Shown here: positions 1 through 13,341 of the stretch, in pieces
How positions within the stretch are numbered: position 1 is the stretch's first letter
Layout of the letters: each line of letters begins with the position of its first letter
Origin: Galerina marginata
Lineage: Eukaryota; Basidiomycota; Agaricomycetes; Agaricales; Galerinaceae
Direction of reading: 5' to 3'
Assembly: GCA_023014335.1 (NCBI GenBank)
Contig: JAECYW010000005.1
Location: 496,001 to 560,000 of the forward strand
Length of the DNA stretch: 64,000 bases
Program-made: the position numbers and the translations under genes
Notes under the pieces: generated by a model
Told to the model about the DNA's origin: nothing
Seen by the model: only the letters and a program-made list of their open reading frames with translations
Database searches by the model: none

Positions 1-588
1 CTCCCGCAAATGAATTTTGGGGTATCGACGTGTCTGTACGCTTCGGCGCTTCCACAGTTATTTTGGCTACGACTGCCGGTATTATCGACACCGGTATGTC
101 AACTTCTTTGATCATTGGGAAGTTAGACTGATAGATTAATATTCTGAAGCCAGTACTCTCATTCTCCTTGCTACCAACGGGTTCACCAAGTACAAGGCTG
201 CTACCGGCGGCGTTCTTGACAATGCCACAGGTTTACTTCGTCTTACGACTACCCAATTCGCGTCATTGCAAAGCCTGTTCTTTGTGACCGGTGGGGTGAG
301 CCCTTTATCAGACTTTATGGGATTTTTTGACATTATATCTGTATTTTATAGACAACCTTCGAGCTCACAGCTAATGGTCAAATTTGGCCTCGTGCCCTCA
401 ATGCTGATATTGGTGGCACAGCTGGCGTAATCTACCTCATCGTAGCCGATCTCGGCTCACCTAGCGGCGAGGGTCTTGACTTCATACTCGGTATGACCTT
501 CTTGCAGCGCTTCTACGCTATTCTCGACACTGCCAACGACCGTGTCGGGTTAGCGAATACCCCGTTCACCAAAGCGACAACAAACTAA
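1..588 (+). pseudogene. Aspartic protease (polyporopepsin-like), 3' part, damaged donor site
   Basis: The C-terminal lobe of a pepsin-family (A1) aspartic endopeptidase, normally a secreted or vacuolar protease. The gene enters from outside the window. Exon 3-93 encodes the start of the C-terminal lobe with the second catalytic motif DTG (the motif runs up to the splice site). Introns are inferred at 94-153 (GTATGT...CCAG) and 296-351 (GTGAGC...TATAG). The last exon (352-588) carries the usual end of the family (SGEGLDFILG, a long YLIVADLG-type strand) and stops with TAA. Exons 2 and 3 are in frame with each other, but exon 1 ends one base short: the DTG glycine codon would need an extra G before the donor. 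That is a one-base frameshift, so I call a pseudogene; a sequence error or an unusual donor would also explain it. Family identity is firm. Confidence 0.8.
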
Positions 589-3489
589 GTCCCGCGTGCT
601 CCTGTATCCAATAATACTTCTGTATTTAGGAATTAAACTAAGGTACTTGCCTGATTAATTCCAGTGAAACCTCGTCAGATATTATCGTGAGTTCGAAAGA
701 TGCTCAAACGGAGTTTACTTTGGAGGTTTTCGTGTAATGTTTGTACGTACATACGTACTCTAAAGACATGAGCAGAGTTGATTCGAAACCAACAAGAGTT
801 GAAGGTAGAAAATTAGATATCCATTCCCAGCGAAACAGTAGCGACACTCTCACACCTGACAGGCCTGAAACAATTTTCTACAAAGGTCTGCGTGTGTTGA
901 ATGACAAATTATTTGATGTTAAAACTGGGATAAACCCCCCTTGGACACGGTGGTTGCAGTAGAAATATAATCCACAGCCATTTCTACAGTCTGCGTGCTT
1001 TCACTAACTAGAATGATGAATTACAGGTTCTCCGGCCTTTTGGGTAAATTTAAATTGGGTATTTTGACTCCTGCTTGTTACGCCTGTACGTGCTTTAAAT
1101 CTATCGATCATCTCCCACTGATTGAAATTGGCTGCTGTGCCCAGGAGATATTGATATTTACCACTTGACAGCTGCATGCAAAACCCTAGACAGTCTTCCG
1201 AATTTCTTCCATTGCGCCTGTGTTTGTATAAACAACCAGTTTTGGTCAGCTCCACGTGTCGCGCCTTGCGACGAAGTCTTATTCAGGAAAACCTGCCGGC
1301 AAATCACTCCAACTGGGGCTCTCTAAGGGTCCTTAGTGCTTTCCTACGTCATTAATACCGTTCGCGCACCACTCAGGTTCATTGGGGCTACTAAACATGG
1401 TTGTTTACACAAACAACGGCGCACAGTGCGAAAATTTGAAAACTGTCTACGGTTTTGCATGCAGCTGGAATATATATGTTCTACTTGCAGGTTGATTAAC
1501 GGAATTTGTCGGCAATTACCTGTCTATAATATGGTTCTGATATGTAGCCACTGAGCGATACCAAGAATAAATATCAGCTTCTCCGGAAAAAACCCAGGTA
1601 GATTGTCTGGAAGTGTGGTGCCACTAAAATTGTCTCTTGACAGTGAGTGCAAAATTTTGATCATAGGGAGGACTGACTTCCTTTGAGTCTTCAGGGAAGT
1701 GCCGTTGTCAACTTTTCCGACCTATGTACATGTACGATGTCTTCAGAGCAGAGAAACTGAGAAAGAGGAGGTTAAACGGATGTTACCGTGACTCTCGCCC
1801 TCTCGGCACGGTCGGCACGTCGGTTCATTGATGCACTGCCCACGTCGTGGTTCCCTTGATCTCCAACCACCACCAGCCACCATTCAGAATCACCCTCGTC
1901 GTCGCCGTACCACACATACCCCTCCCTCATCGTATTCATTGCCGCCGCCGTTTGCCACGGCGCACTCGCATAGGCCGTCACCGTCTGAATCGCTTCGCAC
2001 CTGGAGGATGTGCCACCAGTCGTCGAAATAATCTCCGCCCCCCACACTTCCCATGCCACATTTGACACATCACAGGAGTCCGGATGCCGCCAGGCGCTGC
2101 ATGACTGTCCCAAAGTCGCTTTCCTTGTCGTGCTCAACCTTTTCAACCAAGGGCTAAGAATGGGCCGAGAAATGCGCGTAACTATGTCCGTCTCACCAAC
2201 TCTTCAACAGGAGTAACCTGGTAGGCTACTTCCTGGGCTCTTCATTGGAGTATTCGTCGTTTCTAATAAACATAGAATATCAGAATACGCTTTCGTCTGA
2301 CGCCTCCGTCACGCCCCACGTTGTGGACCCAAGTCGCCACGAACCCCTCTTACATTGTTGCCGTTGTTCAGGTAAGTTCCGCCCAACCTTTTCCACATCT
2401 CCGCACCATTGATACTTCACAGCCACTTCCGAACGTGCCTGCACAGATTACGACGCCCGGTACCGAAGTCACCAGGCCCACCAGAGCCACCACCTTTATC
2501 CAAATAACCGCAACGCCCACGATCTACGGCGTGGATTTGAGTCAGTCGCTCGCCCCGCAGGCCCTATACTTAACCCGTTCTGCTAAGCAAGCACCCCCGT
2601 ACTCTCGCGGCTGCCATTGCCGCCCACATTAGCACCCAACTAACCCCACACCTTCGATTGGCGGCCATGGCCGTCGTTCTGTACCGAGAACCGCGTCGTA
2701 TCGACATAGCCCACCTTGGAACACATCGAAGCCCACCCCACGCCCTTCGCTGCCGTCCTGCGCCGCCGAATACCCGTGCCAGAAATGACGCCACCCCGCC
2801 AACGAACCCCCTATCGACATGCCCGGTATCACGATAACCTTTGGGTCGATTACCAACGAAACCAAGCCGGACCACGCATCGACCTTAGCCAACACCCGCC
2901 CACCGTCACCTCCCAAGAAGGACAAGCCCGAGGACAGCTGCCCATCGCCCGGAAACCGCAGCGCTACGATGCGCATTGGATGCGCTTATCCATCACGTAT
3001 CTCTTCCTTTCCTATATATATACTGACTATATTCTTTTAGTTTACATTGTTGGGGTATTCCCTTCGTTAGGCGGACTCTGCGTTGTCGCGATATCGACGC
3101 ACCTCTATATCCAAACTCAGGTAAGTGAATTACATCTAGGTGATATACATGTCGTAATTAGCAATAAATATTATTGTTTTATTACGACGCCTTCATCACT
3201 TCCTCTGCGCCTTAGGCTTGCCACTCTCGAAGGTTTCTTCACAAACGGCTTCGGGCATCGTTCTAAGCTGCAGTGTATTCGTACTTATTTCAACTGGTCC
3301 TGCTCATTTACCAGCCTCCGGCCCTGGTGTGTGTTATCCTCACTGCACGCCTTGACCTATCCTCCTTGATCATCGCCGAGTCTGCCCCTTGTAAGCGCTA
3401 CGTCACCCGTTCATGGTGTGCTGCCTGACAACTTTTCTCTCCAGATCGATTCTATCCTAGCCAACAAGCCGGGAGATGATCTGTGCTCT
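589..3489. other. No supported gene; C-rich low-complexity stretch
   Basis: No reading frame here could be assigned to a family or joined into a plausible multi-exon gene. From about 1,830 to 3,000 the plus strand is C-rich and opens several short Pro/Thr/Arg-rich frames on both strands, which look like composition effects rather than genes. An inverted repeat at 1,170-1,467 is listed separately. Confidence 0.5.
1170..1467. repeat. Imperfect inverted repeat, arms about 73 bp
   Basis: The arm at 1170-1242 (read on the minus strand) matches the arm at 1395-1467 (plus strand) over about 70 bases, sharing blocks such as GGTTGTTTA, CAAACAAC/CAAACACA and GGTTTTGCATGCAGCTG. The loop is about 150 bases. 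The arms translate to similar short peptides, so this may be two inverted copies of a small dispersed element or a decayed MITE. No clear terminal motif or target duplication was found. Confidence 0.6.
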
Positions 3490-5330
3490 GGTTCTCAATC
3501 CCTGGATCGAGGGCTGCATGGGTTAGCTTGACGGACGGGAACGAGGCTGACGTGGACTTCGAGATGGAGGCTAGGTCGGCAAAAAAACATCACCCGTATT
3601 CATGCCTTGGTCTCGATCGACCCATCGAAACGATCCACGTTCTCGTCCCTTCGAACTTGCCCGTTCTTTCGTGGTTCATCTTTTCAATCAAACGGCTGGA
3701 CGGACTATCCAGTATCTGCACCCCCACGTCGAAGGCTGAACTAAACTGCTGTGGGCCTAATTTTCCCTCAGCCCGAAGAGGATGGATTACAGGCGTCGAT
3801 TGTGAGACTGGGTCCTGTCAAATTGAATCGTTTAACTCTCTCGCATAGCACGGCGTTGAAAGATTCTTTCATCCTGACTTTCGAGCCCAAATACTGACCA
3901 CTTTTCTTCAACGTGCGCAGGACGTACATACTCCCCAACTTGGTACTTTTGCTGTTGCTCCACCTTGTCTTGACGACTTTTATTTGACAGTACTTGGATC
4001 TGGATAAACCGAGCCCGAAATTGGCGTCTTGTGATCCTTACCACACTGATTCCCCGGACGCCTTGAGTTGGACGCTGAGGGTTGGCTAGTCATACAACGA
4101 AGCCGCCTTCGTTCTTTCCATTTTCCACTTTGGTGGCCTCGTCATCCGTCGAAGTTGACTGCTTCAGCATCTGGACCGGACATTCGGGAATATTGTGTTT
4201 TAGGAATGATTTCAGGGAACACCTCAGCCGCTTCCTCGACTAGGTAGATTTAACGTCGGTTCATTTATCAGTGAGGGAATGCTTTCCTCATGCGGTTCTT
4301 CAGACACCTACCAGGTCGACCAGTGAGCAAGCTCAGCCTCAGACATCCTCCGTCGCCAAAAGATCGATGCTGCCACATAAGGGCTCTCTTTTAAGCTCTT
4401 TCTGCCTCTGCTCTACACGTTTGTCACATTCAGCTCCCCTCTGAATGGCGGTACGAGGCTCGGCAAATCTCCCACTCCATGTTGGGTGGGGGAATCTATC
4501 TTAGGCCTTTAACGGACACTCATATAACGATGGTCATTTGAAGTATGGTTAGCTCTTCTACTTAACGGGCTGCAAGGGTAAGCAGATGGACGGCGACGAG
4601 GATGGCATGGACTTCGAGATGGAGGCCAAGTTGGGCAAAAAAACTATCGCCCTAATTTCACGCCTTTGTCTCGATCGATCCAGCGGCGCTCTTGTTTTCG
4701 TCCCTCATGCATGCACTTTCCCAGCCCATCCTTCCAATTAAACTGGACGGACAATCAAGCATCTGTGACCCCGCACGAAGTCGAACGCTGAACTGAACTC
4801 CCTGTGCGCCGAACTGGCTCAGCCCGACCAGGATGAGATCGAGATTACAGGCGTCGATTGTGAGACGGGGCCCGGTCGAATTCATTCGTTTGACTGCTTT
4901 TCTCTCTCATATCGCAACATTCAAGTAATCCTCTCATCCTGACTTTGGAGCCCGAGCGCTGACCATACTCCCCAACTTGGCACTGTTGCTGTTGGTCCGC
5001 CCCGTCGCGATGACTATTGTTTGGTAATACCTGAATCTGGATAAACCAAGGCTGAAGTGGGCGTCTTGTGATCCTTGCCCTTGGACCTTGACCCTCCGGA
5101 CGACTGCAGTTTGTTGGAATTGGACAAGGCTGGGGGCACTGTTTCTTGAGGCGGACGCTGGGTCTGGCTAGTCATACAGCTCTTCCGTTCTGTTTTTCCA
5201 ATTCCCCCTTGTGGCGTCATCATTCGTCGAAGTTGATCGCTTCAGCATCTACACCAAACGTTCAGGACTAATGTGTGTTAGGAATGACTGCAGGGAACAC
5301 CCCAGCCGCTTCTTCGACCAGGTAAGTTCG
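3490..5330 (+). repeat. Direct duplication, two decayed copies (about 3,490-4,255 and 4,570-5,330)
   Basis: Two segments in the same orientation, offset by about 1,080 bases, share many blocks in the same order: ACTTCGAGATGGAGGC, a run of A after GGCAAAAAAA, TTACAGGCGTCGATTGTGAG, CTCCCCAACTTGG, TCTGGATAAACC and GGCGTCTTGTGATCCTT. Copy B keeps a coding-like plus-strand frame (residues DEIEITGVDCETGPG) that is broken in copy A. I do not recognise the protein. The copies differ by many substitutions and indels, so the duplication is old; a retroelement or duplicated gene relic is possible. Confidence 0.75.
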
Positions 5331-7881
5331 TGATTCTTTCAATGTCGTCTGTTCAACCAATTATTTGTTGGGCGAAGATCAGAACGCCTACCGCTTCCTT
5401 TGGTTTAATACGATTGTTTCTATTGGCGTAAAGATGGGACTTATGAGGCAAGAATAATCTATCGAATATCAATACTGGCTCCTCGGGTTTCGAGTTACTG
5501 GACCTGGAGGCAGATTTGAATTTTTCCAACTGTACATGAGTATAATGAATGATAGGGAATTTAAAAACGCCTACATCCGTGACTCAAGGGTAGAAATTCA
5601 TCAAGTGATCTGCTGAAACAGAAAATATGTCTTAAGACATTCAGCTGATTGCCTACTTCAATTTCACCTATTTGAAGGACAAGTGCGTCGCGTCGTAGAC
5701 TGGAGAGTTGCTCCTCAAAAATTTAAATCAATAGAGTCGCGACCGCGATGTCGTCATAGGCGTGACTCCTCATTATGTAATGTACTGCCACGTTTCTTCA
5801 ACTTCTGCATTGATCCTTGAACTCCTTCTTCACAGCTTGTGTACCTCCATATTTCTCGTCTTTTTGCCACTGCTAATACTGTCAGCGGAGTATCTGCCCT
5901 TAGTCTCTGACATCAAGACGTTATCTATTCTGATGGCCTCGCTACTACTCGCTACTTGCGGCACTTTCAACGCTTGACCATTTCCAAGATCAAACCTCTG
6001 GGGAAGCGGACGGTGTATACCCACAGGCTTTTAGGAATTCGGATTCTGGATTCTTGAACGAACGTCCTGGGCCTGCTAGTAATAGGCTTCTACTATGGCT
6101 CTTAGCGTCTTTGAGGTAATCTATCCACTCCACCGGCTCTTGCGCCAGGCAGGTAATGCTTTAAGTACGTGTTTCTCTCTGTCGGTGCCTCTTCCTAGCC
6201 GCACCTTGGTTTATTTTCACTGCACGCCCTTCGGCCTACCTCTTCTCCAAGCCAGTGTTTCCTGCATTGTTTACAATCTCGCGGTGTGGCGCTCTACACT
6301 TCTACTCTCCCAATCGACTCGATACATGGAGAAGGGCCTGATGATCTGAAAGAACCCGAAAATGATACTGAGACAATATGGACTTGGGAACATGAGACCT
6401 TGGTAGTATGGACTGCTTCGGACTCTTGAGCTCTGTCTGAAAGGCCTTGGATTGCATTGAAATAAAATTGGGCAAGAAAACCAAAATATCTCGGTCCCGT
6501 TCCACTACCCTTTACCTCTCCGTCTTAGCAATCAACTTGCCAACAAAATCAAACAGTTAGCTTCGTCATCCATTGAAAAAGTTAGTTCGGGTTCGGCATG
6601 ACGAGGATGGGACCAATATTGACCTCTCGTTCTCCTCTTCGGCACCTCTACGACTTTTTTTTTTCTTCTTGATCTCCAATCCTTAACGACCCAAGTGCTA
6701 ACTGAGGACGTATCTCCTCGACGCCTCACCTGCTGCACTGTCAACGCGATTTTTTCTCCTTGGGACAGATATGCCTTTCACACTTAGACTGTACTTGCGG
6801 CTGGATCGGGAGTCGACGGAAGATGGCAGCCTAGGCCCGATAGTGCAAACAGGACACTTCCCGGACTTCATTCCGATTTACTATCGGAAAATCTCATCTA
6901 CGACTCAGTGATCCCAGCCGACTTCCCTTCCCAGAAATCTGGCCGTTCCACAGGGAAATAATATTAGAAAAATTTGGAACCATACCTGATCTCGAGTCCA
7001 CCACTTCAGGACATCCTTCTGTCTTGCGAGCCAGAACACAGCTCCGATTACTTTCTCTATCGCTAGCGATCTGATTCTTAGAGGTCGGAAGGTATCACAC
7101 GGAGGTAAGGACAGGCGACAAGTAGGTGCACACAGAATCTACCTGGCATTTTGCTTTCGGGTTTTCATTCGCTACGACATCCAAGCTGATCCTCGATCGG
7201 ATGGGAAAGGAATTTGATAACTCAAGTCGAGGTAAATGAGAGACAACACAAAGGTTCGACAAAAAAGCAGCGGGTGCGTGCGTTTCAATATTCAAACCAC
7301 CTTGCGAAAGGCCACAGCAATTCGATCCAAAATACCATTGATGACTGATGTCATTTTCTTTCTTTCATCGTAGAAATCTGGTTCCTGTTATTCCTTTCCG
7401 TTTTCCTCGTCTCTCTTCTCGATACTCACTTATGCTGAATTATGGTCGGCCGCCCAGCTTGCGAGTGCCATACCATGTAGCACCAAAGAACCAAGTGGGG
7501 TTAAAAAGTTCTCATAAGCGGGTGGGCACAATTTTTCTTTTCATCCCAGACGGTGCGCTGGAGCCTGTCACTTACCCTGCGCAGCTTTTAACCGTCAACG
7601 GGTCCCTAGAAACGTCATTCCGCGCCGTGGCTCGGTGTCAGGATTCTGGCCGAGGCCGCCCATCTGTCCGAAAGGCCTCGTCATATCGCCCGGGCCAATG
7701 CGCGGGAGGAAATGCGCAGCTGTCTGTGAGTTCCATTTCCCCTTGGATCGACATTGTTATACAGTACTTAGCAACGTATTCCAGATGAATAAATGGATAA
7801 ATTACAGATTATTTTATATACCACCAGGCCAGTGATGTTAACCATAAATGCGACCTTCGACAACCCACTCACGCTTAGCGC
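5331..7881. other. No supported gene
   Basis: Only short unrelated frames. A hydrophobic plus-strand frame near 5,762-5,977 resembles a membrane-protein exon in composition, but no continuing exons with consistent phase were found, so it is not called. Confidence 0.45.
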
Positions 7882-9228
7882 TTAGACGTCACCCATGTTC
7901 TTAAACTGAAGATCAGGATTCGAGTAATTTCGACCATAGGGATGCATTTCGTTGATATCGGTGTCGTTGATAGTCTCTGTCTTCAACGAAATGGTAGTGC
8001 CTTGGGTGCGAGAGGTTCCAAATGTCGTCGAGGTAACTTGGTTTGGCCCAGAAGCAGCTTGGAACTTGCTTGATACTGCGGCGTGGTATGTCTCTGTGGC
8101 GTTGGTACCCGGGACGAGATCAAAGTGAACGACTAGAACGATTAAGGTCGGTAGTATGCCCTATAAGTTTCTGTCAGTGATGTTTGAACAGAGGCCATGC
8201 ATCAGAATATTTACCGCCAACGGGACCTGAATGTCAAGGACGGTATGAATGCCATTACTGTGTATGTCGTCGAGGATTAAATCAATAATCTGGAATGCGT
8301 TATGATGAGTGGGGAAACATGGACTCGAGAGAAATGGTTTACCTGAGATAGCGCGTAGATGGCACCAGACTCAATTATGAGCATTAAAATACCCTTGTAT
8401 TTGCTCTGGGACTGTTTGGAAGGAGCGCGCCCGAGCAATTTGGTCATCTGCCACTGCATATACCTGGTGGAATGAGGTCAGGCTGGACATGGAGGTGAGT
8501 TTCATGTAAAAAATTTACCAGATTCTTCCAGCAATCAGCATGGTAGATAGAAGTACATTCGTGACAAGAAGGGCGGTCGCGACGTCGGCAATGGGTGGTC
8601 GATGTGCGAATGTCATGAGCTTGGCTGCTTCAGCAAAGCGCACGCCTATATACTAGAATCTAGCAACATTTCGAAATAAAACAAGAGCAGAACTTACCAG
8701 CTGAAGCGAGCATGAGCATGAACGGTACCAGTGCTGCCAGGTAACTCCTTCCCCAGACAGCCCAGACACGCCATATAATGATCATGTCGCCTATCATGAA
8801 CTGGAGCACATTAGTTCTGTGGTAACATATTGTATTTTGAAAGAAACATTACCTGTACTGTGGCGATGGACGCTTGAGCTTGAGCATTGGGAATGGGCGT
8901 CACAACGTGAGTAACCTGTTGGATTACAAGTCCCAGATGTGCGCAGGCAAGCATCCACATCACGATTCCTGCAATGAACATGATTTTGTGAATAATGGGC
9001 ATGGGTCGGGGTTGCCTAAATCATGGTCAGAAACATAACGGAAAGAATGAAGGTTCCGGCTTAGTAGGTACATCAAGAGCCAGAGGATGACGACGACCAA
9101 TACGCAATACATCCCTGAAGATTGTCGTAAGTGTCTTTGCAGACATGTTCAACATTTCGCGTACCTTGGACGACGGATTCACACATAACTTCCACATAGT
9201 GCAACTGAGCAGTGTTAGGCGTACCCAT
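7882..9228 (-). CDS. Seven-TM membrane protein of an uncharacterised agaricomycete family (intact paralogue)
   Basis: A 324-aa multi-pass membrane protein of a family very common in mushrooms, function unknown. Eight exons join in frame: 9228-9165, 9114-9072, 9015-8853, 8800-8698, 8645-8519, 8463-8343, 8289-8215 and 8160-7882, with 50-56 nt introns. Recognisable parts are the start MGTPN, a TM segment (VLVVVILWLLM), a second after FIAGIVMWML, the motif DMIIIWRVWAVWG, the late motif LIIESGAIYALSQ and a polar Ser/Thr-rich C-terminal tail. An in-frame ATG lies 105 bases upstream, but the paralogue at 20.3-22.2 kb starts at the same MGTPN, which sets the start. All introns are GT-AG. A receptor or transporter role is only a guess. 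Confidence 0.88.
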
Positions 9229-10567
9229 GTTGTGAGGTCGAGGGGCCAAGTCGTTGAGGTTTATCGAGGGTGCTGCTCTATTCGTGAACGTCGATTTTGT
9301 TATGTAGCCAGCGGTCCCGTAATTTTCTTTCACATGTCAGGCTTTAGATGTCTACTTTTAAGCCTTACTCACCGGGACATTGGACAGACGTTGATCTCGC
9401 CTTGGAATGATCATCAACTGTTCGTTTGTAATCCTTTCTCAGTCAAAGACGAGAAACATTTCCCCTAAGCGGTATGTACATGCTGCGCTTTTGCTGAAGA
9501 GACATTCTGTGTGTGCGCCAAGTGGTTTTATGGCAACTGCGAATAGTGCGGCTACTCGTAGATGTGGTCGATCATGTACTGGGAGGCGAGGTCGCGTTCC
9601 TGGGACATTTTGTCACGAACTCTAGAAAACTTGCTATTGGTGGATCGGATCCGATTTTCAAGCTTAAGTTTCCAGTCCTTCTGAAGTGTCGCCTGCGATC
9701 AGGTATTAATGATCCCTGGGTATCTCTCCAGTTCCTGTGAGATGTGAGTCAAAATTCTGATTAAGTCATGCCCAGTGTAGTTAAGAACACGTCGATTCTT
9801 CGCCTTGATTTAACCCTACCATCCAATCGTTCAGAATATGTGACCACTATTAAAAATAATCACCTTGGTAGATACCCAAATAACCAGCAGAATTGCCAAA
9901 GAATTGCATAGGTTATGCTGAGTACCTGATCGGAAATTAGGCGATCTGATGATCAAAGGCACACGCAATCATGGTGCGTTACTTGAATTAGTGCAAATAA
10001 GCCCAGGATGCCTTTAAATAGTTCTAGGCTTCAGTTCATGTTAGGTCGTATGAAGGAGAGGAATACACGCTCAGCTTAAAGCCACTGTGAGTGCGCTGTG
10101 ACAAGGAGACAGCGAGCGGGAAAGCACTGCCCGGAGTTGCAACTGTTTCCCATCGTCAAAGAGCAAGCTAAGAGGACCGTTAAGCATCAGCTTGAACAAA
10201 ATGAATAGATGGCTATGCCGCAGAGAAGAGTTTTGAACAACGATCAACTGATAAGCAGATTAGTCAATCATGATATTGGCACAGAGTCACCGACAGTCCA
10301 AGTTCGTTGAATGTGCGCTCATGAATCGTCCGCGCGGAACGGGCTGAGAAATATCACCTGTACATAGCAATTAATCGCCTCTTTATCTCGCCACCACCAG
10401 CGTCTGGAACGACACTTTCTTATCTTCATTACGGAAAACTGTCCGTGGGTTTCAACCCTTAGACCGTCCCCCGAGTAAATTTATGAGCTTGGGAGTATCC
10501 GAGTAATCAGTGACATTGTGAGGATTTAATATTTAATATCTAATAATAAGCATGGCTCATGCCCTAG
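9229..10567. other. 5' flank of the seven-TM gene; no supported gene
   Basis: The first few hundred bases upstream of the minus-strand gene resemble the corresponding flank of the pseudogene at 22.2-22.4 kb, so the duplication included promoter or 5' UTR. Beyond that I see only short frames. Confidence 0.5.
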
Positions 10568-11108
10568 TTATGGGACTCTGGGAACCTCACCAATCACAAC
10601 TGGAGCCAACGAAGAACCGTCAAAGGATCCAAGGCTGCCAATGGGTTTGGGCTTCCAAACTTGAAGGAACATGTTTCGGATTCCACGGCCCGTCCACCTC
10701 ACGTGATTGATCTGCACAGCCACTCCTGTACACGTTGATGTCATTGTTTCGAGTTTAAATTTTACGCTCACTTGCGGTTCCGTGCCACTGTCAGCATCGA
10801 CTATTTCCTTGGGTGACGACTTATATTTGGCATTTCTGGCCTCTTCCTCCGCGCTCTGGGTCTCTCTTCGCCATCCCAGTATTGTGTCCCAAGGATGCAG
10901 GTAGCCGTTCCCAGATATGCAGCACTTAGGCGGTAGACAGTGCCTTCCGCAGCTGTCCAAGTCCTCGGACTCCTCTTGTCGACACCATCTTTGTCCATAT
11001 TCTCAAAGTCTTGAGTTTTTGCCGCTGGACTCGACTTCGAATGGCTGTTTTAGATCTCGTCGCCGACATTTCTGACACGTCGCTCTTCTCTCTGCTTTTC
11101 ACCGTCAA
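10568..11108 (-). CDS. Possible hypothetical protein, exon structure unresolved
   Basis: A 130-codon minus-strand frame ends at 10568 and reads like a globular protein (charged EEEARNAKYKSS segment, then VSVKFKLETMTSTCTGVAVQ and NHVRWTGRGIRNMFLQVW). Overlapping frames extend to an ATG at 11108 in another phase, so an intron may join them, but no convincing splice pair was found. No family was recognised. It could be a real small gene, a relic or chance. Confidence 0.3.
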
Positions 11109-13341
11109 TAAATCACTACCTCTCGATTGCTAAACGACACCAGGTTTCCAACTCACCTAGAGGCACATTCAGCATACTTTCAACGCATTATCCAGTCCTC
11201 TTCTTCTGAAGGACGGATACTGTACCGCCTATCCGGCGACCCAATGCATGGAGGAAACCCTGGAGATAGTAGTCGATGTCTGAAAGCAGTGCCTCTCAGG
11301 GTGTGCATAAGCTGATATCAAACTTGATACAACATGGAGCGTAGACTTGTGCTAGCTTCTTCTTTGAGGCATACGCGCAGGCTAAATGTCTTGCGACAAC
11401 AGATACTGGTTTCAGTCGCATGGATCGTACCGGACTAACCTAGACGGTGGTTCCTATCGATGACACTAAACTTCCCCTTTCAACGCCGAAAATCTGACTC
11501 TCTGGATAATTTAATGTGCGTTTGTACTCTATTGCTTCTTCATTTTGTTGTTTTCGACCTATCACGCCTTTCATTATCCGGCCGGTTTCTACATATCGCC
11601 TCTCCCATTCAATACCATCTTCTCTAAGCTCGTCGCTGCCCCACCCCACCCTCAAGCTAGTCGATCCGTCTTAACTTGGGAAGAAGCCACGATCGGACGA
11701 CGAGGACTTCAGATTTCTGGATTCAAGCGCGTCATGAAGCTGTTGCCTTTATCATTTTCACACACATTCAGCTGAACTCAGCGATTGTTCATGTCACAAT
11801 ATGGCTTTTCTCCCCTCATGTCCAACCTGGCTTTTGTCTTCGCCCTATTACGACTTCCGCGCGTGCGGCTTTACGATCATGCTTTCCCCATCCATTCGAT
11901 CCAACGACAAGAGAGCAATAGAAACCTCCCTCTGACGGTGAGTAAGTAACTCCACGACCTGACCTCGGAAAGGTGAATGAAAACCTCTCATTTTTAAACT
12001 TGTACAAACATTCCTAACCAGTGAGACCGGAAATGAGAAAACGAAAATCGTCGGATGAGAACCCTCAGCATGGACTGCGAAGGAGTGAGGGGGGGGCAAC
12101 AACACACCTTGCCTTCCGGCTATTGTTCAAATCGCTCATTTAAACTGGCCCTGTTCTTGTCCTTCTGCCCTTCCACTTCCCAGGTTGCTCATCTTAACGA
12201 TTCGAACACAACGACAGACTTTCGCATCTGCTTGGCCAGCTTGACTAGTGCTGTGGCGTTAATCCACTGGGACAATGAGGATCGGAGGTGCAAATTTATT
12301 TGATTTCTCTCGCTCCTTCTCTCCCATGACCGCCTCACAGATTTTCTCCTCGTCCTGCCTTTCGAGCCCACAGTGACGACTCCGGTGATTCTATACTCAA
12401 CGATCCATCTACTGCACTATTGACACAATTTCTGAGACGTTCCTTTCACCACTGTTAGTATGATCAGGAATCTAGCACCTCGTTTACTTAAACTTCGTGG
12501 TGCCTTCCAATTAAAGATCAGTGGCATAATCGGGCCTTTTCCGTTGCTTTTGTATGCTCAATCTTGTCTTGACCAGCTAACCTTGGCCCCATCTTCCCTA
12601 CCCTTAATTTTTTTCTTCTATTAAACCGAACTGCCTTCAGAGGAGGCGTTTAACCTAGCACAAAGAACCCACCCTGCGTCCCGGTTCCAAATTGGCGATC
12701 TCATTTCCAGGTGACATGATCATCGGAGTTTCTCCCAGTCAACTACCAAATCTCGTCTGAGGGGGGATTTTCGATTAGTCAGGCTGTTGGCGTAGACGGA
12801 GGCCTAGGGTGGCGACGGGTACATCTTACGAGCCTTACTTTTGAAACCCTTCTAGTCCGTCCTCGTAGCTTACTCGTTCTATCACGATTTGGTAAGGAAG
12901 TTAAAGACTCTGTCAAGTATTCAATCTCGGGCTTTCTAATTAATTATCCGCGTTCTTATATCCCTTTCCCCTGCGTGACCGCGGCGTTCTCGTCCGTTGC
13001 TGTGGTGGGTCTGTACCGTTGAGACCAACGACTGCAAAAATATCACCGCCTCACACACGGCCAATCGTCAATAGTATTCACAATGCTCGTAGCGAAAACA
13101 AATTTCTTAGTTTACCTTGTCATGAATGAAAAAAATGTAGGCCAACTACGAACGGATTCGGGGTGATGAATAGGGTGGTACGAATGATAACAGGCAAGAG
13201 CCATTGGAGTTGGGTAAAATAAATACAAGGCAAATAAAAGTCGGATCAATCTGTTGCTGACTTTGTCATGGAGTCGTCCCCAGTCCCACATCGCTCCCTG
13301 TTGTCACTTGGATATAATCGTCAATAGTCTCGGTCCCGTCG
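11109..13341. other. No supported gene
   Basis: AT/GC-mixed sequence with short unrelated frames on both strands; no repeat or family match was noticed. Confidence 0.4.

Noticed and set aside
2716..3369. 217-codon plus-strand frame, Pro/Arg-rich then hydrophobic
   Set aside because: Overlapping long frames on the other strand and C-rich composition; no family resemblance and composition changes abruptly near 3,000.
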